Assembly (NCBI GenBank): GCA_000969725.1
Contig: JXSR01S063124.1
Reading direction: 5' to 3' (one strand)
Source: Ophiothrix spiculata
Lineage: Eukaryota; Echinodermata; Ophiuroidea; Amphilepidida; Ophiotrichidae
Length of the DNA stretch: 41,496 nt
Notes under the pieces: generated by a model
The model's database searches: none
What the model was told of the DNA's origin: nothing
Seen by the model: only the letters and a program-made list of their open reading frames with translations
Made by a program: the position numbers and the translations under genes
Part shown: positions 11,990 to 23,305 of the stretch, piece after piece
How positions within the stretch are numbered: position 1 is the stretch's first letter
How the letters are laid out: each line of letters begins with the position of its first letter

Positions 11990-13110
11990 AGCTGTCCAAA
12001 ATATCTTTTCTAAAAAACATTTAATCCATTATAAATTGAAAATACTTAATAATTTCAAACTTAGATAAAGTAGTGTATGAAGTAGACAAATCTATTTTGA
12101 GTTTTGACAGAATATCAATAAGCTTTACAAAGATACATAGAATATGAGCTTCTCAACAAAACCCCTTCATCCATCTCACAATATGACAGTGACATTAATG
12201 ATGTAATTTAGCTTTGACAAAGGTTTGCATCATGCAATTAGATCACAGAAATATTTCTGTTTCTTGGGCTTTGATAGCTGAATGCCAGGGTGGACAAGGA
12301 TTTATAACCTTGCAATGAGAGTAATTTTTATAGAAAGTTGTTGGCCATATTTAAAAGTAAGTTCATCTTGCTTTGTAAATATCTCTCACTTTAGAAGGTC
12401 AATTACAAAATAATATAAAATGAAGAGTGTATTTCATTTGTTGAAAAATATTGAGTCACCAACCATTTTTAAAAGATATCTGAAGATAAACTCACAGGTT
12501 GTATTAAACAAAATAGAATTTGATTTTCTAATAGCAAACGGATCAAAAAGGTCATTGTAACAAAACCCTACAGATTTTTCAACAAATGGCACCATGTATA
12601 CAATATAATGGTGACCATAAATGGGCGGTGATCCCTTTTTTTTTTTTTATTGCATTGCTGCTATAGAAATCAGGTTTTTTGTAACAAATTCAGAAAGGGG
12701 GAAATGAAACTTAAAGATGTTCCTTGATCTGTTATTCAATGCAGTGCATATTATCTCTTCTGAAAAACACTTTAATCCAAAGAGGGCTAGAAAAGAAAAT
12801 CCCCGCTCATTTCAAACTTACATAAACAAGTGTATGAAGTTGACATTTCTGTGGTATAAGATGCAACCCAATATCAATGCACAACACAAAGACAAACAGA
12901 ATATGAGCTCCTCAACAAAATCCTTTCATCCATCTCACAGTGACATAAAATGATGTAATTTAGATTTGACATAGATTGCTATGTCATCTATTGTGGGATT
13001 GGGGAATAGAATTGTTTTCCTATTAAGTGCTTGGATAGTGAATGTCAGGTTTAGATAACCTGGCAGGACAAAATTTCTTTCAGTTTTAACAAAGGTTGGT
13101 GACTATATTG
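11990..13110. repeat. Direct duplication, units about 11,990-12,360 and 12,735-13,110
   Basis: The two units share AAAAACA-TTTAATCCA, ATTTCAAACTTA, GTGTATGAAGT-GACA, AGAATATGAGCT, CTCAACAAAA, TTCATCCATCTCACA, GATGTAATTTAG and a GTGAATGTCAGG / CTGAATGCCAGGG segment. They lie about 750 bp apart and are separated by non-homologous sequence with a poly-T run near 12,638. The plus-strand frame at 12,717-12,953 in the second unit is interrupted repeatedly in the first. Confidence 0.75.
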
Positions 13111-13300
13111 AAAAGGTCAAAAACAAAACAACGCAAGACAGCCATTCAACTTATCACTCTACTCAACCGGGACCAATCATTCCTGTGACCAAAATCATCC
13201 TGTGATCTCTCCACGTTTAGTGACCATGCAGCAGCATGTGAGTCGCCAGGTTACGCATTATCGAGCTACTTGTCCAGTGGATTTTGCTCAGTTAAGTCCA

Positions 13301-13365
13301 GTGGTATAGCAATGATGGGAGATTGGGATGTGACAGGTCCTTGGTTCGAATCCCAAGATGGGAAT
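13301..13365 (+). mobile_element. tRNA-derived SINE head (Pol III A and B boxes)
   Basis: TAGCAATGATGG at 13,307-13,318 matches the Pol III A box with one mismatch. GGTTCGAATCC at 13,343-13,353 is a perfect B box, followed by a complementary CCCAAGATGGG-type stem. The spacing of 24 bases is shorter than in a true tRNA and no cloverleaf closes, so this is a SINE head or tRNA relic rather than a tRNA gene. Element ends and a target duplication were not found. GC-richer sequence from about 13,140 may belong to it. Confidence 0.6.
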
Positions 13366-13480
13366 TGCCCATTTAGACACGTAGATTACTAAAGAAATAG
13401 TTTTCAAATGAAGAAGTGTGAAAAAATGTTGGAGTAAACATCAGCTTGCATTCTGCTTAAAACCTATATACTTCCTGGTG

Positions 13481-13873
13481 TCAATTGCAATACATTCCAC
13501 TGATGTGCAAAACTTTTTCTGGTAATTCACATATAGGGTTGTATTGGTCTATTGATAAGGACAATTCAATCAGTTGTTTTGTTTTGAGTACCTGAGCATG
13601 GGAATATATCTTTGTTAAAGGAATACACATTCCATACTCTATGAAACACATACAAGAAAATTGAACTATAAAACTGTTCAGTAGTTCTAGATGGGTTTCG
13701 TCTCGCCTGAATATACTCAGGAAGGAACATGGCATTCTGATCGCCATTCTTACTTCGAAGCAAATTTCCTGAAAGGTGAGGCTTGCAGAAACGATCGAAA
13801 CTTGGTGGCATGATGTTGCCGTGGCATGAAGTGAAACTTTTGGAGAGTCTTTATCAACTTCATTTAAGATCAA
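13481..13873 (-). other. Longest minus-strand open region; coding status doubtful
   Basis: A 130-codon frame runs from ATG at 13,873 to TGA at 13,481, and a second minus-strand frame is open for 81 codons inside it. The second looks somewhat more protein-like (FDRFCKPHLSGN, LPEYIQARRNPSRTTEQF). The part at 13,690-13,850 is more GC-balanced than its surroundings, with words such as GATCGTTTC and CAGGCGAGACG. Both being open suggests a repeat or exon fragment, but at this base composition about one such run is expected by chance in 41 kb. No function is assigned. Confidence 0.2.
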
Positions 13874-14446
13874 ACTATCATTGAGGTTAAGTCTTCAAAA
13901 TGTTCAAAAAGTTGAACTGAGGTCATCTGAGGTCATTTCAAGGTCACTGCAATAAGTGTTTATTTTTGGACCCTACACTCTGGTCTTGTGCTATGGAGTG
14001 TCCTTATCCCTCAATATTCAAATTCACTGATAATTTCTTAAAGAGATATTTGACATATATTTTTTTGTGTTTGTGGATTTGTGTGTAAAATCTTGATCAA
14101 AGAATTGGAAAATAATTCCCAAGTCTGTATGCAGATTTTTTTCTACGAACATGAGCTTTGACAATAAACCTATGTCTGAGGAGATTGAGTTGTTTAGTAA
14201 TGATGCTAAAGTACCACCAACGTTATGTCTGAAAATTATGCAAGATAAATATAACCCCAAGCCTTATAATACCCTAATACTTAACATGCATTTATAAAAT
14301 AAATTACTTTTAAAAAGAAGGACAAACCAGGGTAAAGTCCTATATTTATTCAGCATCAAGCTGGTCATGGCCTTGGATATAAAGACCAAGATATTCAATT
14401 TATTTCACCGTAAGCCATGTCTATGCATCTTTTAGAGATCAAGTGG
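13874..14446. other. Non-coding tract
   Basis: No supported gene. A short direct repeat AGGTCA(T/C) occurs three times at about 13,920-13,950, with spacing too irregular to call a nuclear-receptor element. Confidence 0.4.
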
Positions 14447-14670
14447 TAGATGCATGAAGGCTGATGGATGCGTAGACTGAGAAATATCCAAAAGAAACAT
14501 CCAAGTGATGGATTTATCTGTTTATATGTCTGGAGTATCTTCTGTAGATAGCATGTGTTAGATGCATGAAGGCTGATGGATGCATAGACTGAGAAATATC
14601 CCAAAGAAACATCCAAGTGATAGATTTATCTGTTTATATGTCTGGAGTATCTTCTGTGGATAGCATGTGG
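14447..14670. repeat. Tandem duplication of a 112-bp unit
   Basis: Unit 1 at 14,447-14,558 and unit 2 at 14,559-14,670 differ at only a handful of positions (GATGCGTAG versus GATGCATAG, AAAAG versus CAAAG, GATGG versus GATAG, CTGTAG versus CTGTGG). The duplication is young compared with the other repeats here. Confidence 0.95.
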
Positions 14671-15710
14671 GCACAAATGTGTACTGTCATATAAAACAAT
14701 GGAATTGTTGCATGTGACAGTGCTATGAGCCTGGGAATTTGGAATTCTCTGTTATGAAGATGTCAATTTTCATTTTTAACACTTTATATTTTTGAGAAAA
14801 TAAGTTTTAAAACATAAACAACGTATCTTAGAATTGTATTTTGAATGTAGCTTTGATATTCAATGTTTTAAAACAGCTCTTGAAGTGGTAGTTCCACTGG
14901 TTGTAGCATCTTCAACTAAATGATTGACTGTGTTGTTACTAAGGAATGTTAAATCTTTGATATTTTGGTATCCTTTCAAAGCTTAATTAAATACTTAAAG
15001 CTAAAATTTATTTTGGACATCATTTGCATCTTTCAGATATGGTCCTGGAAATAATACAATAGAAATGATTGAATCTGATTCATTTGCATTACCTAAGCAT
15101 TGATATCATCAATTGCCTGGAATATTTTCAGTTAATATCAATTGAATACAAGTAATTAAAGAGAAGCAAATTAATCTTTCATAGTCACATTTTTCTATTA
15201 GTTTTAGTTTTTCTGGACTTTATCAGCAGAAAACAAGTGAACACAAATAATATTAAATAAGATGGCAAAAAATGGCAAAACTAGTCAACATATGAGTGAG
15301 TGTTCATAGGCTATGAAGTTTAGCTAACATGACGCCTTTTTGATTGATCATTAGCTGTGAAGTTCAACTAACATGGTGCCCTTATCAAGTTTCATGTACG
15401 AAAATGTTACATTGTTTGATGTATCTAAATCTATGGTTATGCAAGGCGAAAATGTTTACCTGGGTAAATGTAATCATTATATTGTTACGGTCTAATGGAG
15501 ACTTAAATTAACACATGTTGGAAAATTAATTTTTTCAACAAAATACAAAGAAATGAAACTGTATTCATTAGCCCGTCTCAATCATGGTGTTGAAATGGTA
15601 ATCATGAAGCAGGTAGTTAATAGGTTTGGCATTGTGGCTAAGACCAGGTGCTCTCTTCCATAACTAACCTAATTGTGGCTTACCAATTAAACACTATTGC
15701 TGCCATCAAT
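14671..15710. other. Non-coding tract
   Basis: AT-rich. ATAACTAACCTAA occurs at 15,659 and again near 15,707, the second at the left edge of the large duplication. No gene recognised. Confidence 0.45.
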
Positions 15711-16988
15711 AACTAACCTAACACATACATAGTGAAGATGCACTTGTGTTGGATCTGATCAAAATGTGACACCTCAGGCATTCCTTTAGTGTGCAGTCAA
15801 TTGCTAGGGCACAAACAGGTCTACTGCATTGTGTTGAGAAGGAAGTCGGGTCACATGAAATCTGAACTTGATCATTATTATGTGCTTTAAAGGGACTAGC
15901 TGTGATTCCATTTTTGAATGACAACTAATGAAAATGTTATTGAAATCAAGAAAAGACAAAAATAAAAATACCATTTGTTAAACGATGAGTTTCAACCAAA
16001 TTTATTCTTTAATAACTGTCAACAATGATGCTGTTTTCCTAATAAGTTTGCATGTGTGCTTGTTGATATCAACTTGAATTTTTATTCTTAAGGTTGATTA
16101 CCAGAGTTGTTACATATATTTAAAAACATGTCCTCTATTAAAAACACTTTAGGGACATTATGTAGACCCAAAGAAGGTTTAAATTTGAAAATTTCTTAGA
16201 GTGTAGAGATGCACTTTCATGCTTTCTATAAATGTAATAAAGTCACTATTAGAGGGAAGGAAAGTCAAACTTAAATTTATGATCACGGCTTGTACCTTTA
16301 TCAAAACAGGATTGGATTAAACTCTGTGTACGTTTTATGAAAGAGAGTGTTAATAGATGGGGTAATGCCATTTGATTCGTAGGACATTATGGTGCATATA
16401 GTATGACCATTTATGAATGAGAAAATGGGAACGGTGACCGACCATTGACTTGATGAAGTTATTGAAGTGTTAAGTGTAATAAGTATTTGTGTGGATATAG
16501 GTTATCGCTAATGACAGGAGTGTCATCTGATATAAGAATTGATTGTGAATTGGGGTTAATATATAAAGCATAGAAAAGGTGTCTTACTACAGTATCAAAC
16601 ATGTTTATTTTGTGGGAAATTAGCATATTGTTAAGGTAATAATCTACGAATGTAAAGTTTTAGAAACGGCAGTAGTTATTACAATATTTTAAATTCTCAA
16701 ACTTTGTGAATTTATATTTCACATAAACATGTCTTGCTCTATAGATAAAAGGTAATGTTGTAAATATCTTGTCTTGAACATGAGTAAAAATAAAACATCA
16801 TTTTATTTACATGTAATAAGCATTGAATTCAATATCTTTCTTGAAGATTCTGGAAGTAAACAGAAATTTGTTATTCCAATGGATGAAATGTAAAAAATGA
16901 AATTATAAAAGAATAAGAAAGATATGTGACAACTTGGTAAAAGGTCAAATAACCAAATTGCTAGGGCTGTGAAAATCCAATTGTAAAG

Positions 16989-17087
16989 TGTGGCAGAATC
17001 AAAATTACAAACGTGTGAAGGAAGCTACATGATGGATTACAACACTATGAGTGCCTGACAGCCTGGCAAAATCTCTGTCCATCCACA
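16989..17087. other. Conserved island 1 (partner 33,399-33,497)
   Basis: Ninety-nine consecutive bases are identical between the two copies, while bases on both sides differ frequently. The minus strand is open across the block in both copies (about 25 codons from ATGGACAGAG to TAA). No splice sites frame it clearly. Candidate regulatory element, small exon or recent gene-conversion tract. Confidence 0.6.
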
Positions 17088-17169
17088 GAGTAATATATAA
17101 AGTGATCACACTCATGGATTTGACATCCAAATAACACCAGGCAACAGAGCCACACTATTTACAGAGTGT

Positions 17170-17305
17170 CTTTAGACTTTAACGAATGTATTTTTAACTG
17201 TATCTTATATAATATGTTTTTAATATGTAAGGCGCCTTGATCTCTCTTGGAAAAGCGCCTAATAAATACCATATCATATCATATCATATTTAAAAGATTT
17301 GTTTA
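17170..17305 (+). mobile_element. Truncated LINE/SINE 3' tail
   Basis: This contains TAAGGCGCCTTGATCTC and AAAAGCGCCTAATAAATACC, the paired GGCGCCTT / AAGCGCC-ATAAAT tail seen at the 3' end of many animal LINE/SINE families, then a (CATAT)n run. The paralogous site near 33,588 reads straight through (GTGTCTCTAAAGATTTG), so the insertion came after the duplication. AAAGATTTG is repeated on the right side, making the exact target duplication ambiguous. Only the 3' part is present, as expected of 5'-truncated retrotransposition. Confidence 0.7.
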
Positions 17306-18335
17306 AAGATTTGTACCATGTTCGAAAGGATTGAAAGTGTTAGGAGAATTTTTTTTTAAAATTTAATAAGATTCCTTCATATTCATTCTTTAATTATCAA
17401 AATATCCATTTTTAAAATAAAACACCATAGGAATCATTTTGAAAAAGACATGTGACAAATGAGCTGTAATGAATCTTGGAAAAAGAGCATTTAATCAGTA
17501 TCTATGATAAGACTTTTAAAGCAATATATTTATGATTACCAACCGAAAACCAAGTTTGTAAAAAAAGTATCTACATTCTTTTAGACTTTAACTTATTCCT
17601 AAATGTAGTGGGAAATTACAAATAAAATAACATATTTTTTACACAAATTCTTGAGATTTGTCAATATATACAATTAAATTAAAATTATGAAGTATATTAC
17701 CAAACGTATTTCAATAAGCTAGTAAAAAAATTATAGGTGACGTTATTAAATCATTCTGTGGCACCCTGTATATATTTGTTGATATGGAGATCTTCCAATT
17801 TGACTATAGTTTCATGTGAGACAACCACTTGTAAGTGACGGTTTAAGTGATGAACATCAATTTAGTTGAAGTAATTATGCCAACGTTTTTATTACATGAT
17901 TGGAAATGCACTTCATTTTGAAGCGCTTGGGATATCTAATGGTGTTGTATATTTTTGACTTTAAAGCTAACACATTTGAAGACAATAATTTACTATATGT
18001 GTGTTGAGGATGCATGCATATAATGAAATGTATGCTATAACTTTATTTGACCTTTAACCTATTTCAACAGATTTCCGTGAAATAAAAATGAGACTGTATA
18101 AGTAAAAATGCACATTTGCTAGTAATTTTATCAAATCAATGTGTTTGTGTTCAAATAAGTAATACCGTATACTGTTGAGCATTAACTGTTAATATATTTG
18201 ATTTTTGTGGACTACAACCTGACAGTATTTTAACGATGATTTGATTTTGGATTTTCCAAATGATAGCAGTGGTGTATCGTACTTTGCTAACAATTCCATT
18301 ATTTTGATATTTACATAATTTTTCCAGCACACCTT

Positions 18336-18765
18336 TAAGATCCAAAATGGTTTCTTAACAACATAGATACGCTTATCTAATCCAATAATAAAGCCAGCAT
18401 AATACTGTTTTATCTCTGAGGGTGTTGACATTAATAATTTGTAAAGAACCAGATCTGTGGTAACATTTATACCATGATGTTAAACTTGTTCTTAAAAGTG
18501 AGAGACTGTGTATAGAATATTGATCTGAAGTATCTATGCATAATTAATTATGTTGGTTGTAAGCTGAGCCGTAGTTGAAGCATGGATAGATCATATTAAT
18601 TATAGATCCTACAAATGGGATTTGATCCCTTGATTTGGGTGTATTATGATGGTATCCAGTGGGAATATCTATACAAATAAACAGGAGCTTCTGCTACTAA
18701 TATTAATGTAGTCTGTATTTGAAGAAGCTGTTGTCAATTGAATTGTGAATTTGATGAAAAAATAT
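18336..18765. other. Conserved island 2, about 430 bp (partner 34,715-35,146)
   Basis: About 13 substitutions and one 2-base indel separate the copies here (about 97% identity), against roughly 86% in the 150 bases just upstream; the transition is sharp at 18,336. The block contains ATGCATAATTAATTATG and ATATTAATTATAGATC, both with homeodomain TAATTA cores and the first also POU-like. A minus-strand frame through its first part (18,189-18,431) stays open in copy 1 but meets TAA in copy 2 at the codon where copy 1 has TTA. A conserved non-coding element is favoured over an exon. Confidence 0.6.
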
Positions 18766-19350
18766 GTAGACAGAGTACGATTTCTCAATTTGTAGAATTA
18801 TTTAATGGTGGTTTTATGTTTAGAATTACCTTTTTTTGGATAAAAAATACAAATGAACTTGATTTCACAAAAGGTATGACTTAAGTAGTCTTTGCCCCTC
18901 ATTGTAAAAAATAATTTTCTGCAAAATAGAGTATACTTACAGTAATTTTTTTATTGAATCAATTACTGTTTGTATAAATAATTCTGACCTTTATAAATAT
19001 TGATGGACGAAATACAAAAGAAAGGATGGACTTGGTATGTTTTGTCACATAACATTTACTCCGATGTCTCGTATCACTCATCATTGTAAAAAATAAAGGA
19101 GGCAAATCTTCTATATTGCTTTCTCTTCTGTTTGAATTGAATTGTGAAGTTCAATGGTAGGTCAGCATTATCTTCTGTATAATGTGAAAACTGTTGTAAG
19201 GGGTTAGCTTACAAAATATTAACACTGAGTTTTCATCATTTTTTGTTTAAATAGTCTTAGCTACACATTAAGTCAGAGTTTAAGGTAAATTGATATGATA
19301 AGGTGATGAAAACAAACAATACAAAATCTAAAACCTTTATTATGTGTGTG

Positions 19351-19565
19351 TGTCAATTGAAAAAGCTTGCCAGGCCTTTCTTGATTATTGTTGTTTTCAC
19401 CACAGTCTTGACTATTCCCTTATGTGATAAGTAAGTCAGATAAATAATTGTGTTTGTCAATTAGGACTGTAGCTGGATCATAATGACTTAACTGGCTGAA
19501 ATCTTGTGGCTTACACCTGAAGCCTGATCTTATTCACTCCTTCTAATCATGATTAATTGGCTTGA
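19351..19565. other. Conserved island 3 (partner about 35,722-35,942)
   Basis: About seven substitutions and two short indels over 215 bases. It includes CTAATCATGATTAATTGG, a homeodomain-like cluster, and GACTGTAGCTG. Just downstream, TTTGATCAAAG (19,648-19,658) contains a TCF/LEF-type ATCAAAG core that is kept in copy 2. No long frame spans the block. Regulatory role is an inference from conservation and motifs only. Confidence 0.5.
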
Positions 19566-20256
19566 TATTCTCACAATACTATCCTCAGTTCACATTTCTC
19601 TCTTATCCATCTTATGTGGCTGTTTATTACATCTTCGCTCATTGCCTTTGATCAAAGATACTTCCAGCTTCAAATTAAGCTTCTTAATAGATGCATGGCA
19701 TTGAGGATGTACATGGATAGCTTGCTCAGTCCGTGCATGACTCCATAATCAACTCCCGGGGTCACTTTTATTGAAGCAATTGCAATAAATGGTGATTATG
19801 ATGCATTAATGGGTGTAAAACACCGTGTATAAAACACTGGTAGGCATGGTACGTTGCACAGAGGGTTTCAAGAGCCTGAAAATATGGATAAAAGGGTATC
19901 AAAATTACAATAGTCAGAACCTGTGTAAGGTATATAATTATGAAGATAAAAATAGAAACTAGCACATATAGAAATTATTCAGGTAATAAAATATCATTAA
20001 CCTAAAATTATGGTTTGTGGTATAACAATTATTTGTGCAATGTGTAGCTTGTTAAATAGTGTCTTTTAATACTGGGGTTGAAATTTGAATTCTCTTGACT
20101 TTGTTGTTCTTACATGATTATCGCAGATGGTGTACATGCTTCAGTGGAAGTCCCCTTTCCACATTTTCACCATCCACCATTGGGAAACTGCCAGAGTATT
20201 TAGCAAAATTTCAGGGATAGTTGTTATTAGGTTTCCCTTAGAGACTTACCAATGTA

Positions 20257-20401
20257 AATAATGCAGGGTTTGATGCTGTGAATTCATTTGTGTGTGTTTT
20301 GCCTGCTTGCATTTAACCTCAATTTAGTATGAAACTTAAGATGGGAATTGAGTTTCATTTATCATGTGTGGTATGACTTTGGTATTAAAGGAAAGATGAA
20401 T
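20257..20401. other. Conserved island 4 (partner 36,613-36,757)
   Basis: Five substitutions and no indels in 145 bases. The sequences on either side contain large indels: copy 1 gains about 500 bases within 30 bases of the right edge. This fits constraint or patchy conversion. Confidence 0.5.
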
Positions 20402-20419
20402 TTTTAGAATTTTATGAAA

Positions 20420-20990
20420 GGGTTAAATATTTGAAATAATTCCTTGGAAGTTTTGATTTTTATTTCTTCATGATATTGTGTTATATATGTTTATGAAAGA
20501 GACTATTTCATCTAGCTGGTTAGAAAATTCAATTTTTGTCTCAGGCCTGGTAAACTAGGCTAGTTTTTCATGCAGGAAAGGCTGCGATCACATAGAATTA
20601 TACGCATTGGTATACAGTTTATGTTATTCGCTATACGCTCCTTGGGAGGCAACCATGTGTTAGTGATGTGGATAATCCCTGTCAATTTCAAATATGAGCG
20701 CCTCCCCATGGGTGAATACTGTATACCGTATTCTTCTAAGTTATCGCAACCTAATGGCCACAATTTATATTTTTTATAATTAAGTTTTCACTGTTTTACT
20801 TGTAGCACTCATTAGAATACAGTTGTTGCTGTATCAATTTCCATGCCTGGGTAAAAATGATTTGAACCACTGATCATATCAATTGCTACACAGAATACAT
20901 AAGTTTAATTCTAGGTATGAGCAAAAGCTTGTTAAATTGAATGAACTGAATTGAAAGCTTGTTGAACGAATTGTTGCTAATACCACTACA
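20420..20990. other. Copy-1-specific stretch of about 500 bp
   Basis: Between the anchor at GATGAAT (20,395) and the anchor at ATGTTAAAAAATGTC (21,005), copy 1 has about 600 bases, whereas copy 2 has about 100 (36,751-36,855). It contains the MITE at 20,579-20,752. The rest is AT-rich without recognised features, and whether this is insertion or loss is unresolved. Confidence 0.5.
20579..20752. mobile_element. Palindromic MITE, 174 bp, family uncertain
   Basis: The left end AGGCTGCGATCACATAGAA is the inverse complement, with a few mismatches, of the right end TTCTAAGTTATCGCAACCT. Pairing continues through GTATACAGT / ACTGTATAC and GGGAGGC / GCGCCTCC. Because it is a long palindrome, both strands show open frames of about 68 codons, which I treat as by-products. 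No clear target duplication was found. Confidence 0.7.
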
Positions 20991-21425
20991 ACATCAAATT
21001 TTATATGTTAAAAAATGTCACTCTGTAATGTTGGTTTGATTAGATAGGGGGGAACATTATTTATTTAAGAGACATTGTATTCACTAAACTAGAGAAAGCA
21101 GGTGCAATTGTTGACGATAAAAAAGAATAAGTAAATAAAATGGAATTGTCATCTCAATCTTATAGAGCATCAATTGTGAGCAAAGTCTATATTAATCTTG
21201 TTTAGAGCTAAATGACAGTTAAGATATGGATAGCAATATATGTAAATCAACAGCTTATACGAAATGTGTCAAATTTGAGGCATTATGTTAGAACAGTAAC
21301 CATGGTAACTAAATTACCTTGATATCTTATACATTATTTGTTGATAGGTTATAATGGAAGAGGTAAACTAAGAGCTATCAACATTAAATTGATCTAAATT
21401 AACTGGAGGTTTGTTCTTTTGTGAA

Positions 21426-21681
21426 GGTAACGACTGTCAAATTTAATCGGAATTTGACAAATGAAATAGATGTACTTTCCTGAACTTGAAACATTTAGTG
21501 TTTGTAGTATTATTGGATTCTATTGTCCTAAATCATGTACCTGTGCATAGGCAGGTAACGACTGTCAAATTTAATCGGAAATTAACAAATTAAATAGATG
21601 CACTTTTCTGAACTTGAAACATTTAGTGTTTGTAGTATTATTGGATTCTATTGTCCTAAATCATGTACCTGTGCATAGGCA
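21426..21681. repeat. 128-bp tandem duplication present only in copy 1
   Basis: Units 21,426-21,553 and 21,554-21,681 both start GGTAACGACTGTCAAATTTA and end CTGTGCATAGGCA. The paralogous locus at 37,297-37,420 has one unit. That single copy matches unit 2 better (GGAAATTAACAAATTAAATAG rather than the AATTTGAC-AATGAAATAG form), so unit 1 changed more after the duplication. Confidence 0.9.
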
Positions 21682-21929
21682 GTTAATTGATATTTGATGT
21701 GGGCAAATAGTAACATGATTGGAATGAGTTGAGAGTTACTTTCCAACCTGCTCATGTCTAGTTGGACATGTTTAACATTGCTTAAATAAAATTCAGTTAC
21801 AAGTTGTGACTGTGAGTTGGAATACCTGTGTTGATTTTCACTGTCATTGTATCCATGGTATTCACTGACTTTTTCACTTCCTATAGAAGTGTCATATTTT
21901 GCAGAATTAACACTTAAGTGACCAAGGGA

Positions 21930-22185
21930 AGGGGGATTCCTAGGGGCGTAGCGCGAAAACGCGAAATTCGCGAAATTCAAATCAATCCAGTCGTTTTTGT
22001 GCTAATTAGCATAAAGTGATTTTTCGGGGGCGCTGTTCTAATTTGTTTTGCCTATAAAATTGAAACCGAATTTTTCCAATGTGATTGTACTTGCAATGTG
22101 CATAATTGAGCAAAATTTCAAGCAAAAATTCCTTTGGGAACACGGTTTTTGAAATTTTGGCGGGAAAATTTTTGACTCGACACAA
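21930..22185. other. CG-richer insert or replacement specific to copy 1
   Basis: The segment from GGGGGATTCCTAGGGGCG to TTTTTGACTCGACAC is markedly richer in CG dinucleotides (CGCGAAAACGCGAAATTCGCGAAATT is one such run, given here in parts: GCGCGAAAACGCG, then AAATTCGCG). The paralogous interval 37,600-38,430 is about 830 bases of unrelated AT-rich sequence. Homology resumes at AAATATGAG(T/C)ACCACATTTGC. No terminal repeats or target duplication seen; origin unknown, perhaps a repeat fragment. Confidence 0.4.
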
Positions 22186-22540
22186 AAATATGAGTACCAC
22201 ATTTGCTATCTAAGCTTTAACCCTTAATAAATACGATGATTTATATTTAATATTGGTTTACCTAAGATTTTGTATTTTTGAAATGGAATAATAGTTTACT
22301 GCAATATGTTGCTATTTGCAAACTAATTCAGTATGAGTTGCCTAACTTTCAAGTATTGTTTTTCCTATCTTGTGTAGATAACACATTCTTACAAGCATAA
22401 AATAAAGGACGTAATAAAAAAAATCTAACTAACATAGACCACCAAATGTGGCCATTGTTTGATCTGTCAAATTCACGTTTTTCATATAGAGGATTAGCTA
22501 TAAGTTTCATTGATGAAGTTTTGGGTCTGCCACCCGGCTG

Positions 22541-22768
22541 CCATTAGCAACTGATTCTCAGACCTACATATGAGAGGTCAAGGTTAGGCCATGCTTGTCT
22601 TCATAATGCTGTCACAGATTATGTTACCACTTGAAATATAAGGCCAACTTTTACTTGGCTGCTATGGATGAAAGCTGATCTCATTGAATAAATAGGAAAG
22701 TGACTGAATGGGACTGCAATTCATCTAGCCACTTAAAATTTGATCTTGATGTATTGAGCTTTGAAAAA
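22541..22768. other. Conserved island 5 (partner about 38,895-39,120)
   Basis: About 95% identical by eye over 228 bases. It includes GCATTAGCAACTGATTCTCA, GGCCATGCTTGTCTTCATAA and GGAAAGTGACTGAATGGGAC. No frame is open throughout in both copies. Confidence 0.45.
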
Positions 22769-23053
22769 CATGGTCAGAGTAGTGGTCAGATTTCTGATGG
22801 CCATTACTTTTGCATGTCATATGTTGGTGTAGTTTTCTGTATGTTTTAGAATTTCGTTACTGTGCAGCATTTTTTGAAATAAAATTGTATTACATGTAGC
22901 CTCTTTTCAATCATCATTTCTTCCAAACTTTTGAAAACCCCAGGATGGCATTTTATTTTTACTTGGCTTAACTATAATTTAAGTAGAGTAGTGCCATCTT
23001 ACAAAGATTATTAAAAAAGTTGTAATGAAAAAAAAAATCATCAATCTAAATGT

Positions 23054-23305
23054 ACAACAGGCCAAAAAAACCAGAACTCTGTCTCAGGTTCCTTAGGCCA
23101 AAAACCCTAAGTGCTACGCATTTTTTTTTTTAAAGTCAAAAAAGGCTATGCGCACGCGGAATTTTTTTTATTACGTTCTTAGTCAGTTTTTTTTTTTTCT
23201 GGCCCTTTGCGGACTAATTTTTCCCCCCTCTCGATGTAAGAAAAAAATAAAAAAGCAAAAAATCGCCTGAAAACCGCCTTTGACCTAATGAAAATAAAAT
23301 TATTA
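23054..23305. mobile_element. 252-bp insertion with 6-bp target duplication, copy 1 only
   Basis: AAATGT lies on both sides (23,048-23,053 and 23,306-23,311). Copy 2 at 39,400-39,412 has CTAAATGTTAAAG uninterrupted, a perfect empty site. The insert is rich in long A and T runs and CG-containing words (GCGCACGCGGAA, AAAATCGCC, AAACCGCC) and carries TAGGCCAAAAACCCTAA. No coding capacity, terminal inverted repeat or clear tRNA boxes were seen. A SINE-like or other short non-autonomous element is the likely class. Confidence 0.75.

Noticed and set aside
13301..13365. A true tRNA gene
   Set aside because: The B box is perfect, but A-B spacing is short and no acceptor stem or cloverleaf closes.
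15718..15924. Minus-strand frame that is also open at 31,767-31,952
   Set aside because: The two versions are similar only because the DNA is duplicated. About a dozen differences mostly change residues, and no splice sites or start context support a gene.
18189..18431. Minus-strand frame containing YYAGFI, briefly considered as a LAGLIDADG-type motif
   Set aside because: The motif lacks the acidic residue at the required place, the frame is short, and copy 2 has an in-frame stop.
20560..20779. Overlapping frames on both strands
   Set aside because: Explained by the palindromic MITE at 20,579-20,752.
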